Source of the DNA: Guyanagaster necrorhizus
Lineage: Eukaryota > Basidiomycota > Agaricomycetes > Agaricales > Physalacriaceae
Direction: 5' to 3'
Assembly (NCBI RefSeq): GCF_019112545.1
Contig: NW_025064920.1
Coordinates: 276,759 to 340,758 of the forward strand
DNA length: 64,000 bases
Within the stretch, counting starts at the first letter, position 1. Each line of letters opens with the position of its first letter. The notes under the pieces are model-generated. The model had not been told where the DNA came from. It saw only the letters and a program-made list of their open reading frames with translations, and ran no database searches. A program made the translations under genes and the position numbers. This document shows positions 57,254-64,000 of the stretch, in pieces.

Positions 57254-57862
57254 ATGTCTACAGATTCCAACCTTCCACTGTCCAAGCATTCCAAGAGTAC
57301 AGCTGTAGTGGTATTCATGTCAGTGGTGCTGCAATCAGTTGGGGCAGGAACGACCCAATACACAGCGGTCTATGCTCTCCTCTTCTACATGCTCTTTATC
57401 CATCCATGCATCTCACCTTTCATGGTACTTCGTCGGCTCCAGACCATTATTGACGAGGCCACTGTGCTTTTCAATGAACACCACGAGCGGATTACGGAGG
57501 AGAAGACGCTGAGAGAGTAAGCATATCCTTTTCCCCTAGTTATATCCATCTTATTAAATCGTTGGTAGGTTGCGGTCCAAAACCTACACACTCACCGCAG
57601 GTCATCTTGATGCCTATCGACAGGTCTCGATTACCGATGTTCATTCTTGGCTGATGTATGCACTTAAAGTGAAGGATATCTGGAAGAAGGTTCGTGAATA
57701 CCGCAAAGGAATCACTGACTTGAAGACAAAGATAGAGGTGCGCTATGAGACATGTAAACTATACTTACATCTCATGGTTGGCAGATAAAATTACTCGAAG
57801 ATGCGGAAGTCAAGGAGAAGGCTGCGCTTGAACACCTAGCACATGCTGATGGTACGGTTTGA
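57254..57862 (+). CDS. 169-aa predicted membrane/coiled-coil protein (left arm)
   Basis: Three exons (57,254-57,516, 57,569-57,737 and 57,785-57,862) with GT-AG introns of 52 and 47 nt join in frame to 169 aa. Residues about 17-36 (TAVVVFMSVVLQSVGAG) and 38-56 (VYALLFYMLFIHPC) are hydrophobic and may span the membrane. The rest is charged and helical (DIWKKVREYRKGITDLK, then EDAEVKEKAALEHL), probably a coiled coil. The family is not recognised. An alternative end is possible: an intron from GTACGG (after GCTGATG) to CTCCAG, followed by a short exon ending near 57,968. A nearly identical gene lies inverted in the right arm. Confidence 0.7.
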
Positions 57863-58149
57863 TGATAGGCAAGTGAATATTTGGTGAGCTTGACAAACAC
57901 TCACGAGTCACAATGCTCCAGGTCACAAAAGTCTTTCCACACCAGCGACTTCCTCACATAGTACATAGGTTGCTTTACCGATTTCGTTTTGTGTACCCTT
58001 GCTTTCCCCTCTGCATTTGTATCTTGTCTTCTCTGTTATCGAATAATTGCTATAGATGTACATCAGTTTAAATAGAATCCCCAAATCTTGCGGCAGAATG
58101 CATACCTCTAATAGATATGTTCGAATAGCAATGAACAGCCTTGGCGAGT

Positions 58150-58336
58150 ATGTACTTTGAACGAAACGAGGATGACTTTGTCACGGCTGATGGGGTGTCG
58201 TTATTCTACACGGTCTTTTTTTCCACAGCTTGGTGATGAAGGCATCCCGTGCTGGTGGCTAGGGTCTCTGCGTGACCGCGCATTCTTGAAAGCACCAAGC
58301 CGAGCCTTGAGCACCCCAAAGCCGTCGTTTGGGCCT
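58150..58336. other. Short spacer between left arm and second direct repeat
   Basis: Contains the weak repeat extension GGCATCCCGTGCTGGTGGCT..GGTCTCTGC (58,232-58,262), similar to 55,950-55,975. No gene. Confidence 0.35.
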
Positions 58337-58500
58337 GGCCCGGCTTGGGCTTTTACAGGGCTTAAGGGCGGCACATCACTATTTTTAGTATTAACGCCAA
58401 TCTTGTAAAGCTTTGATCGAAGATCAGACTGAAAGTTGATCAGCAGCTACTGTTATGAGGGGCGGCTCCGAGTCGGCATAGTTTGGCTCGTAGGGCACTC
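58337..58500 (+). repeat. 164-bp direct repeat, copy 2
   Basis: Starts GGCCCGGCTTGGGCTTTTAC and ends TCGTAGGGCACTC. Matches 56,264-56,427 along its whole length. The two copies bracket the left inverted-repeat arm. Confidence 0.65.
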
Positions 58501-61500
58501 GTATAACACGATTCGACTTTTAGATATAAATCCTTCTGCATATCGCCGTGGAGATTTGTTAAACGCCAAACAGATGGACGAGAAATCGACGCCTTAGCAG
58601 AAGGTGCACAGATGCGAGGCGTTATACATCTGGGTTGAGATCGAGGCGACTTTCATGAGCCATACCATAGTGCTCGGCTCGGTAACAGTAGCAATGAGAC
58701 GTGTTAGGGGAACCGGGTGCAGATGAATTCCTTGGCAATTTCAAAATGCGAGTGCTGATATGGAAACTCGGGAGAAGTATAACGATGACGCATCGCCATC
58801 CGGTTTCTCCATCTGTCGGCAAACGACACGTTGCGACATATTGAAAGTACTGAACGAACTGCGAAAAAGGCAAGCTATTCCGAACACTCCACTCTTGCGC
58901 ATGGCCTTGTATACAGAAAGCGACAGACTAGGGCTATGGTATCGACCATCGCATCTCCTGCGATAGACGTGACTGTCACATAATAGAAGAGTAAAAGTGG
59001 TAGGGAGTGGCAAGGAAATATTCAGGAAACCCTTGTCCATCTCATCGTGGGATCGCTTCTTCTACGTAATTCCGTACCTGCCGGTGAAAGGCGAATAAAG
59101 GACAGGCCCTGGCATCGCTGGGCTTTGAAAGGTGTTGTGGGATATAACAGACTGCCCTTCCCGACAACAAGAAGTGACATCGAAGTTCCATGTTTGTTCT
59201 GAGGAAAAGGTCTAATCCTTTCAGAAATTCACTGTTCTTCGGACTGGAAGAGGTCGGTATAGCGAGAAGGGAGATGAACTGTTGAGAAGGATAATATCGC
59301 GTACCCTTTTCGCAAGCTAATTTTTACCTGTATTAACCATAAGATTTGTCGCCTGCAAGGATGACGTCATGACATACAAATTGCGTTTCGTCTTTCCGCA
59401 ACTTGTAACTCTCCGTAACCCCCGTAGCCGGCTCCGCCGTCAAAATTACACCGCCAGCACATCGTTTATCTTGGCTGTGAAAAACAGCCAGAGGGGAGTA
59501 AAACTTTCGTGCACGAGCCCAAAGGAAGGGTACATTTCATCGAGATAGGCCAGAAGGTGACGGTACTGGCGAAGGGGGCTTCGGATGGGGATGGCAAATC
59601 TGGGGGATACTCCGTCTCGCCTTGACAGTGATGTCGACGTCAGGCATCTGGACGTAGGCAGTCCGCGATGTCAGGTTCAGATGTAGTCTGCAACATCGAG
59701 CGAGATACGCTTGTCTGCCCCGTTCCTGGGAAGTTAGCTACCTTGAATGGGATGTACACACTCAGAGTATCCATGCTTCGCTGCAACCAGAGAAACTACC
59801 AAAGACACAGAATGACATCGCTCAGTAAGAGCCTGCCCGGTGATCTTTGTAATAACCTCGATGTCGCGGCGACTGTTACATCCAATCATGAGGAACGGGA
59901 GTTGATGAGGTTGCTGGCGTTGTAGGTTATAAACGCTTCACCGCAAGCCTAACGTGCCAAGGGTTGATATAACTGGGGGGGGCGCGCAATCCTTTTCCTT
60001 GGCGATTCCCTATCCATCTCCTCTGACCGGTGGCATCGAGGCAGAAGAGGATCGCCTGATGAGAAGTGTACTTTTGGAATCATACTACATTCTAGAAGCC
60101 AGCTTTGAGAGCGTGATTCATGGTCTAAAACATGTTTACGCACATAGCCTTTTCTTTCCAACATGAAGTCCTGCATGCATGCACCATTAAGAGCACATAA
60201 GATAGTTGAACCATCCCCGAAGGTTCTCTTTTGACCTTTACCCACACCTTCTCGGCTCCTCGCTCTCGCACAGCCGGCCTCTTCATACAAGCCGTCGTTG
60301 TATCTTTCATGTTGATTACACTGAAGAATGACTGAAGGATCCAATTACTGCTTCAACGGGGAGCCGACAGGCTAGGCTTGATATCACGCAGTATGCCATT
60401 CTCCGACAGCTCTCTGTATAACAGTCAGATTCCGTAAGGACGAGAAGGATAACTCTTACCGAAACCGAAATAGGCATCCATCTCCACAGTGCTCGAAACT
60501 ACCGAGCATACGTTGACTCCTGTCAACTTTTTCATGGCGCCATTGTAATGCATATCGGTTCTAGCATAACGGTACTTTGAAGTCGATGTTCATAACAAAG
60601 AACGCGCCCCAGGGATGCAGACTCGGAACGAGGCAGGGACCAAGAAGACTCCGATGAGCCTGCATCTGTCATTTCAAATGATACGCCGTAGCCCACGAAT
60701 TTACCTGTCACTGTAGCGATCGAAGATTGGTTGAGGACACAAAAAGGCCAGGTGCATGTTGTTATCTGGACTACGCAAATTCAAGGTGGCCTATTGGTGA
60801 CAGAAGATGGTGGTGGTGACAGAAGGAAACAAGGAACGTTGATTCAAGCAGCAGCTCTACGTGGCTGGCACGTGGCTCGGTTGGCATGTAATCATGGATC
60901 CAATGGGTCCCCCCTTCCCTTCCACTTTATTAATCGCCGACAAATGTGTAGGCCTTCTTTCTGTGGCTTTCTCCCCCTCTTATCTTCCTTTTTTTCTGCC
61001 TGAAACGATAGTGTCTTCCTCACTGGTATCTCCAAAATATCGGACATTCTCTTTGAACGTCAGTGAATGGCACTGAATGCCAGGCCTGCGAGATATCCTC
61101 GACGAGCGATAACAAGCGCAATATATTGGGATGTGATTTCAGCCCTCGATTGATCTGAAGGATGTGGTGTGTTTACCAGGATCGCGGTATGGGACTGTAA
61201 TGACTGGTCATCGAGTCGTCTGGCTTCACTCAGTCCTCAGAATCAGACTAGATCTGTTTTAGTGCCGCCTGGCCACCGGACGCTGGATACGCTTTTCATA
61301 CTCCAATTCGACATTTTACAGAGGCCAGACCATGCTCGACGATTTGTCAGAAAGGACACCTCTCATCCCGTGGTCGAAACTGAGATATGTCCAATAGCAT
61401 TGCAGCTATGAACAACACCAAGATGAACTCAGATGGATGAACATGGACCAACATGTAGGGAGGTATGTGATATTTGATACATGGAAGTTATTGGAGCCTA

Positions 61501-61600
61501 ACGAGTTGTCATAATAGCCACTATCTGTGATGTCTAACGACGACGGTGTGATCCATCGAGGCACACTCCCGCCAGTTACTCTTCTTCTTAATTGAGTGCT
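58501..61600. other. Spacer of the inverted repeat, no gene recognised
   Basis: Open frames are short (for example 58,741-59,040 minus, 59,668-59,925 plus, 59,949-60,344 minus) and show no known domain, intron structure or codon bias that I could support. No repeats are recognised within it. Confidence 0.4.
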
Positions 61601-61629
61601 TTCGAGTACGGTCCGATATTCGCTTTCTG

Positions 61630-62417
61630 GTGCCTGCCATGTACGAGTATCTATGCCCCAACAAGGCCTATGCGCAGGCATTACCTCCTTCCGATGTCGA
61701 TACACTGATCATCTCTTGTTTGACACCACCACTCCAACTTCTTATTCTGCATGCGGGGATAAGGAAAGAGACGAGGAGAGTACGGCGTGTTGCGAGGCGC
61801 TGCGTCATCTCTTACGATGGCCTACCCCTCCCATTCCGGCCTGAGTTCAGCTTCATAACACAGTACACTCTCAATGCAAATATCTCGAATTCTGTTACCT
61901 CCAGCAATTTCACCCCCTAGAATTTGCGTCGCAACACGAGAAGGTCAGGGAACGGAGATGGAGTATAAGGAAGAGTTCCTGATAGACGCTTGCGTTTGGC
62001 ACCCTTCTGATGTCAGTTCAGTGCTCGGACCCATGCCTGATTGGTTTTCTTGGTTCGCACGAGGCGCCATATCTATCTTTGCCATGCCTTGGACCTGGGT
62101 GGGTTCTCAACGGCTCATTGATAGAGATGGATGCCTTCTGATGCTGCCATCAAACAAACCACACAGACCTATGTTTGGTTATCATCATTTCTTAGGTTGT
62201 GAGCGCTTGAGCTTTCAAATGCACATAGGTTAGCGTCCAACGTGTCAACCATCCGGATTGTGTTACTGCCGAGAAACGCGAGCAAGGTGCGATTCCTTTG
62301 CCTGCTCTTAAGGGCCGGTATCTTATCGAGAAGAGGGGTGAGGGAGAACGACAAGTTGTACCTCTTTTTGATGTGGAAAGGATGGAGACACGGATGATGG
62401 TTTGTTTAGCTTTGGAT
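61630..62417 (+). pseudogene. Unidentified gene fragment abutting the right arm
   Basis: Two open stretches look protein-like: 61,874-62,233, with EYKEEFLIDACVWHPSDV, WFARGAISIFAMPWTWVG and SQRLIDRDGCLLMLP; and 62,250-62,417, with EKREQGAIPLPALKGRYLI and ERQVVPLFDVER. They are in different frames and would need an intron around 62,175-62,226 (ending CACATAG). The second stretch runs straight into the inverted-repeat arm, so the gene may have been cut by it. I recognise no family. Confidence 0.35.
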
Positions 62418-63838
62418 ATTCGCCAAGGCTGTTCATTGCTATTCGAACATATCTATTCGAGGTGTGCGTTCTGCCGCAAGGTTTGGGGATTATAGAAACT
62501 GATGTACATCTATAGCAATTATTCGATAACAGAGAAGACAAGATACCAATGCAGAGGGGAAAGCAAGGGTACACAAAACGAAATCGGTAAAGCAACCTAT
62601 GTACTATGTGAGGAAGTCGCTGGTGTGGAAAGACTTTTTGTGACCTGGAGCATTGTGACTCGTGAGTGTTTATCAAGCTCACCAAATATTCACTTGCCTA
62701 TCATCAAACCGTACCATCAGCATGTACTAGGTGTTCAAGCGCAACCTTCTCCTTGACTTCTGCATCTTCAAGCAATTTTATCTGCCAACCATGAGATGTA
62801 AGTACAGTTTACATGTCTTATAGCGCACCTCTATCTTTGTCTTCAAGTCAGTGATTCCTTTGCGGTATTCACGAGCCTTCTTCCAGATATCCTTCACTTT
62901 AAGTGCATACATCACCCAAGAATGAACATCGGTAATCGAGACCTGTCGATAGGCATCAAGATGACGTGCGGTGAGTGTGTAGGTTTTGGACCGCAACCTA
63001 CCAACGATTTAATAAGATGGATATAACTAGGGGAAAAGGATATGCTTACTCTCTCAGCGTCTTCTCCTCCGCAATCAGCGCGTGGTGTTCATTGAAAAGC
63101 ACAGTGGCCTCGTCAATAATGGTCTGGAGCCGACGAAGTACCATGAAAGGTGAGACGCATGGATGGATAAAGAGCATGTAGAAGAGGAGAGCATAGACCG
63201 CTGTGTATTGGGTCGTTCCCGCCCCAACTGATTGCAGCACCACTGACATGAATACCACTACAGCTGTACTCTTGGAATGCTTGGACAGTGGAAGGTTGGA
63301 ATCTGTAGACATTGGTGATCAGAGAATTCCTTCCACTGGGTCCTTTTATAGCATGGAGATGTTGACGCTGCCTCAGTTATCTTTAGAAAGGACGCGAGAG
63401 TTTCTTCTTCCGGTAGAAAGACGTTTTCGTGAACCCTAAGCCCAGTGGCTGTGTTGCTAATAAAAGTGACGTCCTTCCTTGGTTCCGGAGTCCAGGTAAA
63501 GCCATCAAGTTGGACCGGCTCACTTGAAGCCAGTCGAATTGGCCTTGAATGTACTTACATATGGCTTTCTCTGAGCTCTCTGGAGAAGACTTTCTTTCCT
63601 TCTTCTATAGCTCACTAACCTACGTGAAGCGATTCCGGGTGCCGAGGATCAGAGTTGACAAAAAAGGACCAGAAGACCTCTCTACGAAGTTGCCGGATCG
63701 AGTCCGATATCACCAAAGCCTTATATGTCGAAGCCGCATGGATGGACCCAGAGCGTGGAGTGTGGGGTCGTCGGTTCGGCCCATATGATCTGACTCTCAG
63801 TATATGATCAAGGTACTGAACCCAAATATCGACTTGTC
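62418..63838. repeat. Inverted repeat, right arm
   Basis: Reverse complement of 56,755-58,149, with the small differences described for the gene. It ends at CAAATATCGACTTGTC, after which the two flanks are unrelated. Confidence 0.85.
62704..63312 (-). CDS. 169-aa predicted membrane/coiled-coil protein (right arm)
   Basis: Minus-strand exons 63,312-63,050, 62,997-62,829 and 62,781-62,704 have the same splice positions as the left-arm gene and encode 169 aa. By eye 13 base differences separate the two coding sequences. Nine change the amino acid (for example HERITEE/HALIAEE, TAGH/TARH, SWLMY/SWVMY, KVREY/KAREY) and four are silent. Both copies are uninterrupted. TATA box at 63,350-63,342 (minus strand). 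Function unknown. Confidence 0.7.
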
Positions 63839-64000
63839 AATCATGAGTATATTTACATTCTGTCCATCAAATGTTGAAACGCTGGCAGCGATGATAGCCA
63901 TTGGCAGTGTTGGATTAGCAAGCAGGAGCTCCGTCGTATCCCGCCGGCCAAGCTCGATACCCCTTTATGTCGGGATGGACTATATATATTGAATACGGTC
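63839..64000. other. Window end, nothing recognised
   Basis: The sequence beyond the inverted repeat contains an open frame on the plus strand (from 63,804) that starts within the arm and runs to the window edge. It shows no recognised domain. Confidence 0.3.

Larger units (their letters stand above)
56755..58149. repeat. Inverted repeat, left arm
   Basis: Reverse complement of 62,418-63,838. Outer boundary at GACAAGTCGATATTTG; inner boundary at AACAGCCTTGGCGA. The coding part is about 97% identical. The promoter-proximal 57,060-57,205 has diverged or been replaced. Confidence 0.85.

Noticed and set aside
1..64000. CRISPR array, operons, bacterial ribosome binding sites or rRNA genes
   Set aside because: The sequence is eukaryotic (spliceosomal introns, LTR retrotransposons). 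No regularly spaced repeats or rRNA signatures were seen.

Overview
The window looks like nuclear DNA of an Agaricomycete (mushroom-forming basidiomycete). The evidence is short GT-AG introns of about 50 nt, a glutathione transferase of the type I associate with the basidiomycete etherase-related group, an F-box/leucine-rich-type gene, decayed F-box/WD-like genes, and a chromodomain Ty3/gypsy element next to a Ty1/copia element. The window splits into two very different halves, with a sharp boundary at about 21,165.

Positions 1-21,165 are an ancient retrotransposon graveyard that is almost free of CpG: about a dozen CG dinucleotides by eye in 21 kb. I read three nested layers. A copia element (11,805-15,489) is interrupted by a chromodomain gypsy element on the + strand (2,670-11,804). 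The 5' LTR of that gypsy element is in turn interrupted by a gag-only, internally deleted gypsy relative on the - strand (1-2,669). All are dead, and many of their stops are TGA where an arginine CGA is expected. Positions 15,490-21,165 share the base composition, but I could not identify the content.

Positions 21,165-54,000 have ordinary CpG content and are a patchwork of segmental duplications. The largest is about 5 kb (21,374-26,500 against 46,562-52,012). It carries a decayed F-box/WD-like gene, a 58-codon ORF with its own promoter block, and a GST copy. One GST gene is intact (28,826-29,615). At least four other recognisable copies are broken in different ways, and one (51,659-52,241) is a chimera of two others. 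A separate unidentified - strand gene family occurs as four broken copies (30.4-33.1, 39.7-42.3, 45.4-46.6 and 52.6-53.4 kb). A degenerate repeat of about 0.45 kb with an intron-like core is scattered through the region. A complete 515-aa F-box gene (35,733-37,437) is the clearest other protein-coding locus.

Positions 54,000-64,000 are mostly featureless except for an inverted repeat of about 1.4 kb (56,755-58,149 and 62,418-63,838). Each arm holds an intact three-exon gene for a 169-aa predicted membrane/coiled-coil protein of unknown function. A 164-bp direct repeat brackets the first arm.

Functionally, the probably live genes are the GST (detoxification), the F-box gene (probable ubiquitin-ligase adaptor), the two inverted membrane-protein genes and perhaps the two 58-codon ORFs. 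The rest is mostly decayed duplicates and transposon remains.
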